From Bacteroidales bacterium (GTDB taxonomy: Bacteria; Bacteroidota; Bacteroidia; Bacteroidales; F082): a stretch of 64,000 bases of DNA. The translations under genes were made by a program, and so were the position numbers. Below, in pieces: positions 45,078 to 54,247 of the stretch. Under the pieces are notes generated by a model. The model was not told where the DNA came from. It saw only the letters and a program-made list of their open reading frames with translations, and searched no databases. The stretch spans positions 1 to 64,000 of the forward strand of contig JALNZT010000004.1 of the NCBI GenBank assembly GCA_023229135.1, written 5' to 3'. Within the stretch, counting starts at the first letter, position 1; every line of letters begins with the position of its first letter.

Positions 45078-45323
45078 GTTTTATATAAGGCTGATATCGA
45101 ACCATGCCGAAGTGAGCCTGCCTGTTGTGTCAGACAGGACTGCCGAAGTATAATCCGTGCCATAGTCCTCACTATATCAAGTTATCAGAATAATGATTTT
45201 CGATTTTGTAATTTGACGTTTTGAAGTCCTGTCGGACGTTCAAAAGTCAACATTCGCGGCAGATGGCTTTCCAATAAAGTTTAATGCAGGTAAATCCTTC
45301 TCAAATCCACGCCAGCATCCACC

Positions 45324-47711
45324 TTATCTGAAAATATTTGCCATTAGTGCGAACCCATAAGCCAAACCGGCAAGTAGCATAACCCAAAAAAAACCTGCTT
45401 CAACAGCAATAATGCTTGCCAAAACCGTGCTTATCACAGAGAAGCACCCGTTGATGCCCCATGCCCAGGGGATAAGGGTGTTGTTTTGCCCGTCGAGGTA
45501 TTTTAACCCGATTGGGAAGGGCATGCCCATGAAAAATGCAAGCGGTGAAATGAGAAGTATGGAAAAAAGAATTTTCAGGAAAAAAGGCAAGTTAATCGAG
45601 GTCCTTAAGGCAGGAGTAAGCATAAACGCGTAGAATACTATAAAAAGGATTACCAGGAAAAGGATTCCCGTAATGTTCCTGTTGCTTTTTTTAAACCTTG
45701 ATGACACCAAACTCCCAACACCCGAGGATATTAACATCCCGCTTAAAACGGCAGAGGCAGCGCTAACAGGATTGCCAAAATAAAGAATGAATTGCTGAAT
45801 AAAAATAATCTCCACGAACATAAACCCTATCCCTATCCCGCTGAAATGCAATAGGGTATAAACTTTCCCCTTCCCTTTCCACCTGGTGAAAAACAGGGGT
45901 AAAATTATCAGGAAAAAAGCGAATAGGGATATCTGGACAAAAGTAAGCAGTGTAATGAAGTAACCTATTTCAAGAAAAGGGACAGCCCCTTGCCCGAATA
46001 AATTATGCAATTTGCTTAATCGGTCAAGCTTAAGAAATTGAGAAAAATAGGGTTTGCTATCGGTAGCAGGTCTAATATTAAAATCGTAATTTTTATAAAA
46101 GGAATCTCTTTCCGGGGAAACTATATGATCAACAGAACTAAAAAAACTACTGTCCTCCAGATGATTGTAAACCGATCTTTCAGCAGCGGTAATTCCCGGC
46201 AATAAAACCGGATCGAAATACATGAGTTCGCAAAAATCTCTTACGCTTGATACCTCATCAGGGGTGAATGGTGTTTTTTTTAGCACGAAACTGATTGTCC
46301 CCCAGCTTCGAATCGCTATCAGGTGTTGGTCAATCTCCATATAGCCTTTCTGCTCAAGCGTTTCAACGAGCGTAGCCAGGATTTTCAGCGGATTACGTAC
46401 AGGATAATCCATCCAGGAGGTAATTTCAATCATACCTTTATCGCTCAGATGATCCCAGATATCGCTCATGGCATCCAGCGTTAATATGTACTGCTCCTCA
46501 AGCGCATTAATCCCGGAGCTGCCCCCGAAACTTTCTATTGGTGGCAAAACTATAAGATCATACCGGGAAGTATCTGCCAGCAGAAAACTTCGCGAATGCA
46601 AACCTATCGCGCTAAGCCTTGGATCTGAAAACAGTGAATCAATCTGAAAAGCCAGGTCATTCCCGAGTAAACCCAATACCTTTTTGTTTTCTTCTACATA
46701 AGTAACTTTTGAAGCTCTATTCCAAAGCGCATGGCCAGCATATAAACCCGTTCCTCCATCCAAAATAAGGACGCTGCCAGACTCAGAAATCACGTAAGGC
46801 AAGTTATGGGTGGTATAATCGAGGAAATGGCTTTCGTCATGCTCAGTTCTACCGGCAAGAGGCCCAAACCAATTCCCGTTGACATATAAAACATCGCCAA
46901 CAGGAATTTCCTCCTTGAAAGAAAGGCTTAAACCGGGGGCATAACGTAATGAAGGACAGGCCATGACTTGAATATGCCCGTAAGGACTCTTTCTTTCCAT
47001 GTAAACCTCACTCCCGGGCATATTCAACGCCTTCGAGATACTTTTAAATTCCGAAACCGGAAGTTCTGAAGGGAAAATAACCAGGTAAAGCGGCAAGAAA
47101 AGAAGCAGCAGGGATGGAATTATCAATCTTCCGAACCATGCTTTAGGGATGATAAGTATCCCGGCGACAATTGGAAGGACAGCCACTGCCGCAGGCAGCT
47201 GCACCGGATAAAGCACCCAGAGTAATCCCAGCAGGAAAATTCCTCCAAGGCCTGAACCAAGTAAATCAGCGAAATACATGGTTCCAATACGGCTAACGTA
47301 TCGGATGTAAATCAGCCCGATGGCAAGTGCTCCAAAAAAGAAGGGGATAAAAAAAGAAAGATAGGAGAGAAATAGATATTTAACGTTGGAGAAATCAACG
47401 AAAATCAGGTAGGTATCGAATTTCCCGAAAAGTGCCGATGAAAACAGGATAATACCGCTCATCGAAACTCCTGTGAGGAGCATCAGTGAACACAAGGCAA
47501 AGTCAGCGTGTCGTTCAAACCACTTCCTTGACAGCGCGAGAAGCGTACCGCTGGCACCGAATCCCAGCAAAGCAATCGAAATTACCATATAGGCAAAATG
47601 ATTCCATTGCACGGCAGAAATCAACTGCATCAACGCCAACTGAAAGGCTATTAGTGATGCGGAAAGCAGCCCGAGTGAGAGGTAAATCCTTCTATTCCCT
47701 GCATTATTCAT
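45324..47711 (-). CDS. Spermidine synthase-like membrane protein
   Basis: A 795-residue protein. About six helices (1-210), a cytosolic methyltransferase/spermidine-synthase-like Rossmann domain (about 300-480: VLILDGGTGLYAGHALW, VTYVEENKKVLGLL, YDLIVLPPIESFGG) and another group of helices (about 580-795). This architecture is known from SpeE-like MFS-type membrane proteins whose substrate is undetermined. The canonical GGG/D motif of real spermidine synthases is GGT here, and there is no polyamine pathway gene nearby. I do not assign a reaction. Confidence 0.75.
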   Translation of the reverse strand: MNNAGNRRIYLSLGLLSASLIAFQLALMQLISAVQWNHFAYMVISIALLGFGASGTLLALSRKWFERHADFALCSLMLLTGVSMSGIILFSSALFGKFDTYLIFVDFSNVKYLFLSYLSFFIPFFFGALAIGLIYIRYVSRIGTMYFADLLGSGLGGIFLLGLLWVLYPVQLPAAVAVLPIVAGILIIPKAWFGRLIIPSLLLLFLPLYLVIFPSELPVSEFKSISKALNMPGSEVYMERKSPYGHIQVMACPSLRYAPGLSLSFKEEIPVGDVLYVNGNWFGPLAGRTEHDESHFLDYTTHNLPYVISESGSVLILDGGTGLYAGHALWNRASKVTYVEENKKVLGLLGNDLAFQIDSLFSDPRLSAIGLHSRSFLLADTSRYDLIVLPPIESFGGSSGINALEEQYILTLDAMSDIWDHLSDKGMIEITSWMDYPVRNPLKILATLVETLEQKGYMEIDQHLIAIRSWGTISFVLKKTPFTPDEVSSVRDFCELMYFDPVLLPGITAAERSVYNHLEDSSFFSSVDHIVSPERDSFYKNYDFNIRPATDSKPYFSQFLKLDRLSKLHNLFGQGAVPFLEIGYFITLLTFVQISLFAFFLIILPLFFTRWKGKGKVYTLLHFSGIGIGFMFVEIIFIQQFILYFGNPVSAASAVLSGMLISSGVGSLVSSRFKKSNRNITGILFLVILFIVFYAFMLTPALRTSINLPFFLKILFSILLISPLAFFMGMPFPIGLKYLDGQNNTLIPWAWGINGCFSVISTVLASIIAVEAGFFWVMLLAGLAYGFALMANIFR

Positions 47712-47814
47712 AAAAAAATGATTTAAGATTTGGAATATTAGTTTTTAGCATTTTGTGAATAAATTATAAAAATCATTTTTTTACGAGAGCGTTTATTTTA
47801 ACGCATCTACATCG

Positions 47815-47871
47815 CCTGCCTGCAGCAGGCAGGCCTGCCTGCTGCAGGCAGGCCTGCCTGCTGCAGGCAGG
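47815..47871. repeat. Three tandem copies of a 19-bp perfect palindrome
   Basis: CCTGCCTGCAGCAGGCAGG (47815-47833) followed by two copies of CCTGCCTGCTGCAGGCAGG (47834-47852, 47853-47871), period exactly 19. Each is a 9-bp inverted repeat around one base. Such GCAGGCAG/CTGCCTGC palindromes are common dispersed elements in Bacteroidota intergenic DNA. A degenerate relative lies near 45,115. Confidence 0.95.
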
Positions 47872-47983
47872 TTGCGAACTCCTTGAAATAGGCTACTATA
47901 TCTGCGAAGTGCGACGCCTCGTATCTGCATTAAACTAAACGCTTGAATAATGCAGGAATTCATTTCTTATGCTTTCAACTTTA

Positions 47984-48676
47984 CTACTCGCGGCTTCTCG
48001 TGAATGGCACGAATCTAACCGGCATCAGGCTCGATGTAGATAGCTTCCCTTTCTTTTTCTCAACCAGCATAAGTGTCTGAACAAGAAAAGGTGAACCAAC
48101 AGGGATAATCATCTTGCCTCCTTCCTTTAATTGCTGAATGAGAGAAGGAGGAATATGCTCAGACGCCGCTGTTACAACGATAGCATCGAAAGGAGCGTGT
48201 TCTTCCAGGCCATTATATCCATCAGCTTTAATGACTTCTACGTTATCATAACCAAGTTTTCGGAGCCTGTCAGTGGCTGTTTCCCCGAGTTCAGGAACAA
48301 TCTCGATGGTATATACCTTGTCAACAATCTCAGCTAAAACAGCAGCCTGATAACCTGAGCCTGTACCGATTTCCAAAATTTTATGCGTTGATTTTGGTTC
48401 TATAATCTGTGTCATATAGGCCACAATATAAGGCTGCGAAATAGTCTGACCATAGCCTATTGCCAAGGGGCTATCAGCATAAGCCATCCGGGTATTCCCG
48501 GGAGGCACGAATAAATGTCGCTCAACTTTTCTCATTGCATCAAGCGTTTGAACATGCTTAATGCCTCTTCTGGCTATCTGCTCGCTCACCATTTTCTCCC
48601 TTTCTTGCTTATAATCCTGTGCTTGCGTTGACCAGGGGAGAATTAAAAACGCGAATAAAACATATAGATATTTCAT
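47984..48676 (-). CDS. pcm: Protein-L-isoaspartate O-methyltransferase, exported form
   Basis: A 230-residue enzyme that repairs isoaspartyl damage using S-adenosylmethionine. Motif I is LEIGTGSGYQAAVLAEI, preceded by GYGQTISQPYIVAYM, the PCMT hallmark. Unlike the cytoplasmic enzyme, it begins with a signal peptide (MKYLYVLFAFLILPWSTQAQ), so it should act in the periplasm; such exported forms occur in several Gram-negatives. Confidence 0.93.
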   Translation of the reverse strand: MKYLYVLFAFLILPWSTQAQDYKQEREKMVSEQIARRGIKHVQTLDAMRKVERHLFVPPGNTRMAYADSPLAIGYGQTISQPYIVAYMTQIIEPKSTHKILEIGTGSGYQAAVLAEIVDKVYTIEIVPELGETATDRLRKLGYDNVEVIKADGYNGLEEHAPFDAIVVTAASEHIPPSLIQQLKEGGKMIIPVGSPFLVQTLMLVEKKKGKLSTSSLMPVRFVPFTRSRE

Positions 48677-48802
48677 AACATAAATTAAGCAGACAATATA
48701 CGAAAAAATTCTATGTTTTACACAATATCAGGCCGATAAAATCCCATGATAATGGATGGTGCAATACACGCCTCATTACTTATTCTGTATTTTGAAACAC
48801 TA

Positions 48803-49010
48803 TTGTCCGGTAAAAAAATAGGAGATTCATCGCTTCGCTCTGAATGACAGTAGTTTGCGATTTATTGGCTGGTTTGGGGGCTTGGAGGAAGCAAAGCTTC
48901 CTCCAAGCCCCCAAACCAGCCTCAATTAAAAATTAATATCCTGTCATTCAGAGCGTAACGAAGTGAAGCGATGAATCTCCTTTCGAACAAAAATGTTTAC
49001 CGGACAGTAT
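48803..49010. mobile_element. MITE-like element with terminal inverted repeats and a 25-bp perfect hairpin
   Basis: About 208 bp. The left end (attgtccggtaaa) and right end (tttaccggacagt) are inverted repeats with one mismatch. Inside, GATTCATCGCTTC/GAAGCGATGAATC and GAATGACA/TGTCATTC extend the pairing. The centre at 48867-48921 is a perfect 25-bp hairpin with a 5-base loop (CAAAG). No ORF. It looks like a non-autonomous transposable element mobilised in trans by an unidentified transposase. The rest of 48677-49028 holds nothing else. Confidence 0.85.
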
Positions 49011-49028
49011 TAATTTTGAAACAAAGCC

Positions 49029-49268
49029 TTAGCCATGAAGTAAAGCCTTCGATTGCACTAAAATTTGTTCTTTAGAATCATCCGTAAATCCACTGCTTTC
49101 AGATTTATCTAATTTAGCGCTAAGCCAGTCAATTTGCACTTGTTGGTTTCTGGCCTGTCTAATCAAATCATTAACAAGCTCACTTTTGCTGGTGTATTCT
49201 TCCTTGTCCACTTTTGCTTTTAAGCATTCATCATTAGGTTTGCTTAAAGACTTACTTTGTCGTGCCAT
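49029..49268 (-). CDS. Orphan ParD/CopG-type antitoxin
   Basis: 79 residues from the ATG at 49268 (MARQSKSLSKP), chosen because the -7 box at 49285-49292 lies just upstream and rules out the longer reading. The middle (YTSKSELVNDLIRQ) is the typical ParD ribbon-helix-helix second helix, with QQVQIDWLSAKLDKSESSGF following. A parE toxin is expected immediately downstream but is absent: 18 bp after the stop the MITE begins. The antitoxin therefore appears to have outlived its toxin. Confidence 0.85.
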   Translation of the reverse strand: MARQSKSLSKPNDECLKAKVDKEEYTSKSELVNDLIRQARNQQVQIDWLSAKLDKSESSGFTDDSKEQILVQSKALLHG

Positions 49269-49284
49269 AGTTTTAGCTTTGATG

Positions 49285-49292
49285 CAAAAATA
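49285..49292 (-). promoter_or_regulatory. -7 box of the orphan parD
   Basis: Minus-strand TATTTTTG, 16 bases upstream of the ATG at 49268, predicts a leader of about ten bases. Confidence 0.55.
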
Positions 49293-49354
49293 CACCAGAA
49301 TCGAACCGTTTTCAAGTGTTGTGTTTTTTCTCAGGACGATAATTGCAATGACAA

Positions 49355-50650
49355 ATGACAGCCATGCGCATCAGCACAGATTTTGAGCATAACAAGCTCC
49401 TTGAAGTATATTATTACGACGAAAAGTACAGGCTGGTCCAAACCCTGCTCCAAAACAATAACGAAGAAACACTTTGGTTTACCGGAAATGTGTATAACTT
49501 TGAAGGCATGGTACTGCAAACCAATAAAGAGTTATTAGATACAAAAGGCAATAGCCTGGTAGGCTACAGTTTTAAATACGACTATAACCATGACTGGCGA
49601 CTCACGAAAACCAGCCAGCCCAGCCGCATCAGCCATGCGGATGGCTATGTGAGTTTGGATGAGAATGGAGAGGCTACTTTCTACTATTATCTTACGGATC
49701 ACCTTGGTAACGTCCGTTCCGTTATCACACCCGATGCTGACGGCAAGCCACGGGTGGAGCAGGCCAACGACTATTTCCCCTTTGGGATGAGCTTTGAAAG
49801 TAGGCTGCCTTTGCTCACTAAAAGCGGCAGTGGCAACAATAATTTCAAATACAATGGCAAGGAGGAACAAGAGATGCCGGGGAAGTGGCTGGATTATGGG
49901 GCGCGGTTTTATGATGCGCAGTTGGGGAGGTGGCATACTTTAGATCCATTGGCCGATAAATATGTTGATTGGTCTCCCTATAATTATGTTGGAAGTAATC
50001 CGATTAAAAGAATTGATCCAGATGGTATGGATTGGGATATTGTAATTGACCACGACCAACAAAGCATTACTGTCCAAGCTAACTTTATAACATTTTCAGG
50101 TAATGATAATACAATTCAAGGTTCTGCAGATACATGGAATGCACAAAGTGGAAAGTTTAATTATGTTGTAGGGAGTGGTGATGATGCGATTCCCTATTCA
50201 GTAAATTTTAAATTAAGTGTTAATGATGAAAGTAATGAAGCAAGTGCTGATAATATGATAAGTGTAGCACCTGATGATTCAAAAGTTTTTACTGACAGAG
50301 CAAGAACTGAAGATGGGAATGATGTTACTGTCGGTGGGATTTCTGACGGGGTTAGCATTTTAATGCCAGAATCCCAAAAAGAAAGTGTCCAAAAGACTTC
50401 TCATGAAATAGGACATAACTTAGGAATGGGACATACTTCTGGGTTAATGGCTAAGACTGGTGGCAAGAAACTTAAGGCCGAAAGTGTTAATGAGACACTA
50501 AAGCATTCTGGAATTAAAGAAACAAATAGAAGTGGCGAAAGTCCTAATGCCAAATTAAAAAATACAACTACAAATGGGAAAGCACCTAATGGTTTTAATA
50601 ATGGTAAAATTCAAAGGAACAAAAATTGGGAAAAGAAAGATTTTAATTAA
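49355..50650 (+). CDS. RHS core fragment with C-terminal metzincin-like toxin domain
   Basis: A 431-residue N-terminally truncated RHS/YD-repeat protein. The RHS core-associated region (100-224) has YYYLTDHLGNVRSV, YNGKE, DYGARFYDAQLGRW and the cleavage-type DPDG end (221-224). The variable C-terminus (225-431) is a zinc protease-like toxin: HEIGHNLGMGH (350-360) and a Met-turn SGLMAKTG. In polymorphic toxin systems such tips are released to attack rivals. Only the last part of the RHS shell is present, so this is an orphan tip cassette that could recombine into a full-length rhs gene. Codon use in the tip is AT-rich compared with the RHS core. Confidence 0.85.
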   Translation: MTAMRISTDFEHNKLLEVYYYDEKYRLVQTLLQNNNEETLWFTGNVYNFEGMVLQTNKELLDTKGNSLVGYSFKYDYNHDWRLTKTSQPSRISHADGYVSLDENGEATFYYYLTDHLGNVRSVITPDADGKPRVEQANDYFPFGMSFESRLPLLTKSGSGNNNFKYNGKEEQEMPGKWLDYGARFYDAQLGRWHTLDPLADKYVDWSPYNYVGSNPIKRIDPDGMDWDIVIDHDQQSITVQANFITFSGNDNTIQGSADTWNAQSGKFNYVVGSGDDAIPYSVNFKLSVNDESNEASADNMISVAPDDSKVFTDRARTEDGNDVTVGGISDGVSILMPESQKESVQKTSHEIGHNLGMGHTSGLMAKTGGKKLKAESVNETLKHSGIKETNRSGESPNAKLKNTTTNGKAPNGFNNGKIQRNKNWEKKDFN

Positions 50651-51173
50651 GCTATTTTTGGTTTTGGTTTTCTATACTTCTTTTAATGACCGCTTATTAT
50701 CTCAAGAAAACCAGATTGATAAGTTTGAAGAAAAAGCAATAGATTATTTTTGTGAAAATCTTAATAGTATAATTCCTAGTATGGCGATATCTAATGTGCG
50801 TTTTAGTGGAAAATCTAAAGGTATTCCAAGTAGTGTTATAAATATATCTGATTGTATTGGGGAGATAAACATCATGAAAGATAGTATTCCTAATAAAACA
50901 ACTCTTGATAGCTTAGACAAGTTATTTAATGCTTATAATTATGCAGAAGTAAAGATTGGCAAAAAGTGTTTTAAATCAACCAATAGAATTTTTAATAAAT
51001 TCAATAAATCGATTTATACTTTAAACTTGTTTAACAAAGTTGAATACAAAGGAAATCTATATATTGAGTTATTTTTAATAAACAAAAAACTAAGAGCTTA
51101 TATTGTCGTATTGAAGTTTAACAGAGACTCAAATGTTGTTATTAACTATTATGTAAAATCTCGTATTTATTAA
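50601..51173 (+). CDS. Candidate immunity protein for the RHS metzincin toxin
   Basis: 190 residues from the ATG at 50601, overlapping the toxin gene by 50 bases in another frame (an ATG at 50589 also fits). A hydrophobic signal-like segment (about 12-28, LIKLFLVLVFYTSF) suggests export to the periplasm, where an incoming protease could be neutralised. The rest is unrecognised alpha/beta with two or three cysteines (YFCENL, SDCIGE, KKCFK). The assignment rests on position: the gene directly after an RHS toxin tip is typically its immunity gene. Confidence 0.6.
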   Translation: MVKFKGTKIGKRKILIKLFLVLVFYTSFNDRLLSQENQIDKFEEKAIDYFCENLNSIIPSMAISNVRFSGKSKGIPSSVINISDCIGEINIMKDSIPNKTTLDSLDKLFNAYNYAEVKIGKKCFKSTNRIFNKFNKSIYTLNLFNKVEYKGNLYIELFLINKKLRAYIVVLKFNRDSNVVINYYVKSRIY

Positions 51174-51410
51174 TCTGAATATCAGGTCAAGCAGGTCGTA
51201 AACCACTAAAACTTATGTAACCCATCGGCCACAAGCATATTGCATGAAAAAAAATAAGTCGCCATTTCGTGTTCAAAACTTAAGTCCTATGATCCACACA
51301 AGAACGCACAGAAAAAACTATGCAGCTGCTAACCGATAAAACAACCGATTAAAATAATATTTGCTAGATAGCGCAAACAGCAAAACCGGAAAATCATTAC
51401 CTTCGCAAAG

Positions 51411-51770
51411 ATGAAAGTTACGAAAGCCACCGCTAAAATAACCCTGAACAAAAGCTACTTCGACGAGCTTATGCTCAGCCACCACCAGCCCAGCCGCATC
51501 AGCCATGCAGATGGCTATGTGAGTTTGGATGAGAATGGGGATGCTAGCTTTTATTATTACCTCACAGATCACCTTGGCAATGTCCGCTCTGTGATATATC
51601 CCGATACTGACGGCAAGCCACAAGTAGAGCAGGCCAATGACTACTTCCCCTTTGGGATGAGCTTTGAAAGTAGGTTGCTGCTGTTAAGCTTGTGGAAAAA
51701 TGGAAAAGATAGTCTATTTGAACTACGCGTAGTAATTATTGATTCCTGCCCTTGGCAAGCTTTTACATAA
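51411..51770 (+). pseudogene. Second RHS core fragment, tipless
   Basis: 119 residues. Residues about 26-85 (PSRISHADGYVSLDENGDAS ... DYFPFGMSFESR) duplicate the RHS segment at 49615-49806; then the frame runs into unrelated sequence and stops before any DPxG boundary. The first 25 residues (MKVTKATAKITLNKSYF) do not match RHS and come from another gene. It looks like a recombination scar of an earlier tip cassette. Confidence 0.75.
51485..51676 (+). repeat. Direct repeat of the RHS core (copy of 49615-49806)
   Basis: About 192 bp, ungapped, at a constant offset of 1870 bp from 49615-49806, with scattered mostly synonymous differences. The two copies flank the toxin tip and its immunity gene and could serve as recombination arms for tip exchange. 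Confidence 0.85.
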
Positions 51771-51778
51771 AAATTGGT

Positions 51779-52024
51779 TTATCCTGCTATTCTTTTACCG
51801 ATTTTTTTATCATCCGGATTTCTTCTGCAATCCCAAATCATTATAACCAAAATTAGTTGTTCAAATACTTCATAAATTATTTGATAATCACTGGTTATTA
51901 ATGATCTAACGGAATCAAAATCAGTTTTTAGGCCCAAACTTGGATTCCTGGCTATTTGTTGAATACTTTTATTGATCACCTGGTTCAGTTTTATGCTATA
52001 AGTCTTCGATCTATTTCTTTCTGT
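51779..52024 (-). pseudogene. Decayed RelE/ParE-family toxin
   Basis: The C-terminal two thirds of a RelE/ParE toxin remain open (TERNRSKTYSIKLNQ ... NPSLGLKTDFDSVRSL, then IIYEVFEQLILVIMIWDCRRNP). The frame is closed by a stop at 52025-52027 where the first helix should be, and no toxin-like sequence is seen upstream. It lies directly after the frameshifted antitoxin at 52055-52292. Confidence 0.75.
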
Positions 52025-52054
52025 TTAGAAAGCAAGAAGCATTATTAAACCATT

Positions 52055-52292
52055 TTATTTTTCTTCTAAGCATTGACTAGTTTCATTTTGAAGTTCATCA
52101 TGCGAAATAAGCTGACCGTTTTTTAAATCATTTCTGGCGGAGTTTATTCTGTCAATTTGAAATTCACTCAATTCGTATGTCCCACTTGAAATTTTGGATT
52201 CAACGCTTGTCTTTATCGCATTTAAGAGGGAAGCATCATCAATTTGTGAAAGATGCTCAGTGATTATATGGCGAAGCTCAATATGTACTCAT
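52055..52292 (-). pseudogene. Frameshifted antitoxin of the decayed module
   Basis: From the ATG at 52290-52292 the frame stops after four codons (MSTY), but removing one T gives a continuous 78-residue product: ELRHIITEHLSQIDDASLL, then SGTYELSEFQIDRIN, ending ISHDELQNETSQCLEEK. The total of 238 bases is one more than a multiple of three. The tail resembles RelB-type antitoxins. Confidence 0.7.
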
Positions 52293-52350
52293 AGGTTAAA
52301 GCGTTTAGTGGTTTAAAAAGATAATCAGTTTAATACCGAAACGCCAATCG

Positions 52351-52548
52351 TCAAGCGTTAATGAATAAATCTAATCGCTGAATCACCAATTTTTGCCTTC
52401 TGCTAACGTTTTCCGATTCGATTTCGACGATATATATTCCGGCGTTTAGCTTGCTGATATTAATTTCCTGTTGATTGTTTTGTAGGTTTTCAGCTTTTAC
52501 CAATGAACCGTTCAGGCTATAAATAGTTTTTATCTCAATTAAAAGCAA
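52351..52548 (-). pseudogene. Orphan T9SS sorting domain fragment
   Basis: 65 residues matching only the C-terminal half of a type A T9SS domain (IYSLNGSLVKAENL ... ISKLNAGIYIVEIE ... RRQKLVIQ). There is no signal peptide or cargo domain before it; a secreted protein gene has been lost except for its tail. Confidence 0.75.
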
Positions 52549-52592
52549 TGTTGATGAATTGGTAATTTACAGTATAGATTAAATTCCCTTCC

Positions 52593-53135
52593 TCACAGCC
52601 CCGGCCTAACAATCGGCGGACTGCTCACTTCATTGCTTTTATTTAATGCCCGGTCAATAAGCTGCACCTTGAACATGATGGTGTCAAAATCAGAAAGTGG
52701 ATTATTGATAAACAGCTCATCTTCAATAACGCCTTTGATGGCTTTGGTTTCGTCTTTGGGTATCAGCGGCGGAATTCTGGCACTAAATGTTGCCGTATCA
52801 TAGCGCTGTTGGAGTTCGTTCCAACTTATCAACGGCAGCTCTACAAACTCACCATTTTGTTGCTCGAAATACCGAATAATCAAATTATAATAATAGTCTC
52901 CGGACTGCTGAAACGGAAAAGTTGTATCGCCCTGATCCAGCCCGATATCGCCGTCGCCATCGCGGTAGCCAATTTGCAAAAGGCCTTTATCTACGGCTCC
53001 CGTTTCCTGATTTTGCAACAAAACAAAACCATCAAAACTAATTTCAGGCACGATGGGATACTCCTCCAGCTTGCGACAGGATGCTGTCAGCAACAAAAAA
53101 ACAATCAGTACGCGGATAAATCCTAATTTTGCCAT
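52593..53135 (-). CDS. Hypothetical lipoprotein
   Basis: A 180-residue protein with a lipobox LTASC (Cys about residue 20) after a hydrophobic leader, so it is probably membrane-anchored. The mature part has IGYRDGDGDIGLDQGDT, a Ca-binding-like Asp-rich loop, and a domain seen in many Bacteroidota lipoproteins of unknown role. It is divergent from the LuxE-like gene 53 bp away. Confidence 0.8.
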   Translation of the reverse strand: MAKLGFIRVLIVFLLLTASCRKLEEYPIVPEISFDGFVLLQNQETGAVDKGLLQIGYRDGDGDIGLDQGDTTFPFQQSGDYYYNLIIRYFEQQNGEFVELPLISWNELQQRYDTATFSARIPPLIPKDETKAIKGVIEDELFINNPLSDFDTIMFKVQLIDRALNKSNEVSSPPIVRPGL

Positions 53136-53188
53136 GTCTTTTCAAAACTTTGAAAGGGTAAAAATACACATTTCTGTTTTAATACCAG

Positions 53189-54178
53189 ATGAATATCCAG
53201 ACGATAGCAAATAAGGTTTTTCAGTTAGAGCAATCAGCAGATTTTGAGCAGCTTGCACTTGAACTGTTTCGGTATCAGTATGCGCAAGTTCCGGTTTATG
53301 GTAAATTTTGCAAACAGCTTGCTATCTCTCCTGATACCGTAAAAACGCTGGAACAAATTCCTTTTCTGCCGGTAGATTTTTTCAGAACACATCGCGTGAG
53401 CTCCAGATCTGAAAAGGCCAAGCTGGTGTTCAGCAGCTCTGGAACTACCGGCGCATCCACCAGTTTTCACGAAGTGCCGGAACCTGCCATTTACCAGGAA
53501 AGTTTTGAAAAAGCTTTTCAATATTTCTATGGTGATATCCGCGAATATTGTGTGCTGGCACTTTTGCCTTCTTACCTGGAACGGCAAGGCTCGTCGCTGG
53601 TTTTTATGGCCGATTCGCTTATCAGGGCTTCGGCGCATACTGACAGCGGTTTTTACCTGCATGATTTGGCTGGTTTGCAACAAAAACTCGTGAAACTGAA
53701 AGCGGAAGGACAAAAAACGCTTTTGCTGGGCGTAACCTATGCTTTGCTCGATTTGGCAGAACAGTTTCCAACGGACTTTCCAGAGCTTATCATCATGGAA
53801 ACCGGCGGCATGAAAGGCCAGCGCAAAGAAATGATCCGCGAAGAGGTGCACGCGCAACTCAGCACTGGCTTTGGCGTGCAAAAAATCCATTCAGAATATG
53901 GCATGACGGAACTGCTTTCGCAGGCTTATTCTTTTGGTGATGGCATTTTCCGTTGTCCGCCCTGGATGCGTATCCTCATCCGCGAAATGAACGATCCGCT
54001 TTCGTTGGCCAAAGCCGGACAAAGCGGCGGCATCAACATCATCGACCTGGCCAATATTTACAGCTGTGCTTTTATTGCCGTGCAGGATATTGGCCGCAGC
54101 CGAACCGATGGCAGCTTCGAGGTTTTGGGCCGCTATGACCAGTCGCAAATTCGCGGATGTAATTTGTTGGTGATGTAG
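53189..54178 (+). CDS. LuxE-like acyl-protein synthetase / AMP-forming ligase
   Basis: A 329-residue adenylating enzyme of the LuxE (acyl-protein synthetase) family. The ATP-binding P-loop is FSSSGTTGAST (about 82-92). VFMADSLIR, EYGMTELLSQAYS and the C-terminal DIGRSRTDGSFEVLGRYDQSQIRGC follow the pattern of adenylate-forming enzymes. It activates a carboxylic or fatty acid as acyl-AMP; the Bacteroidota single-gene form is not linked to luciferase. The acceptor is unknown. Confidence 0.85.
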   Translation: MNIQTIANKVFQLEQSADFEQLALELFRYQYAQVPVYGKFCKQLAISPDTVKTLEQIPFLPVDFFRTHRVSSRSEKAKLVFSSSGTTGASTSFHEVPEPAIYQESFEKAFQYFYGDIREYCVLALLPSYLERQGSSLVFMADSLIRASAHTDSGFYLHDLAGLQQKLVKLKAEGQKTLLLGVTYALLDLAEQFPTDFPELIIMETGGMKGQRKEMIREEVHAQLSTGFGVQKIHSEYGMTELLSQAYSFGDGIFRCPPWMRILIREMNDPLSLAKAGQSGGINIIDLANIYSCAFIAVQDIGRSRTDGSFEVLGRYDQSQIRGCNLLVM

Positions 54179-54247
54179 GATTGTTGGTGTCAGTTTGAGA
54201 AAAGTACAAATACCAGAGATAACGATCAAAGTATCATGAAAATCTCG

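Noticed and set aside
45324..47711. Annotating the membrane SpeE-like protein as spermidine synthase
   Set aside because: The nucleotide motif departs from the family and the protein has helices at both ends; reaction unknown.
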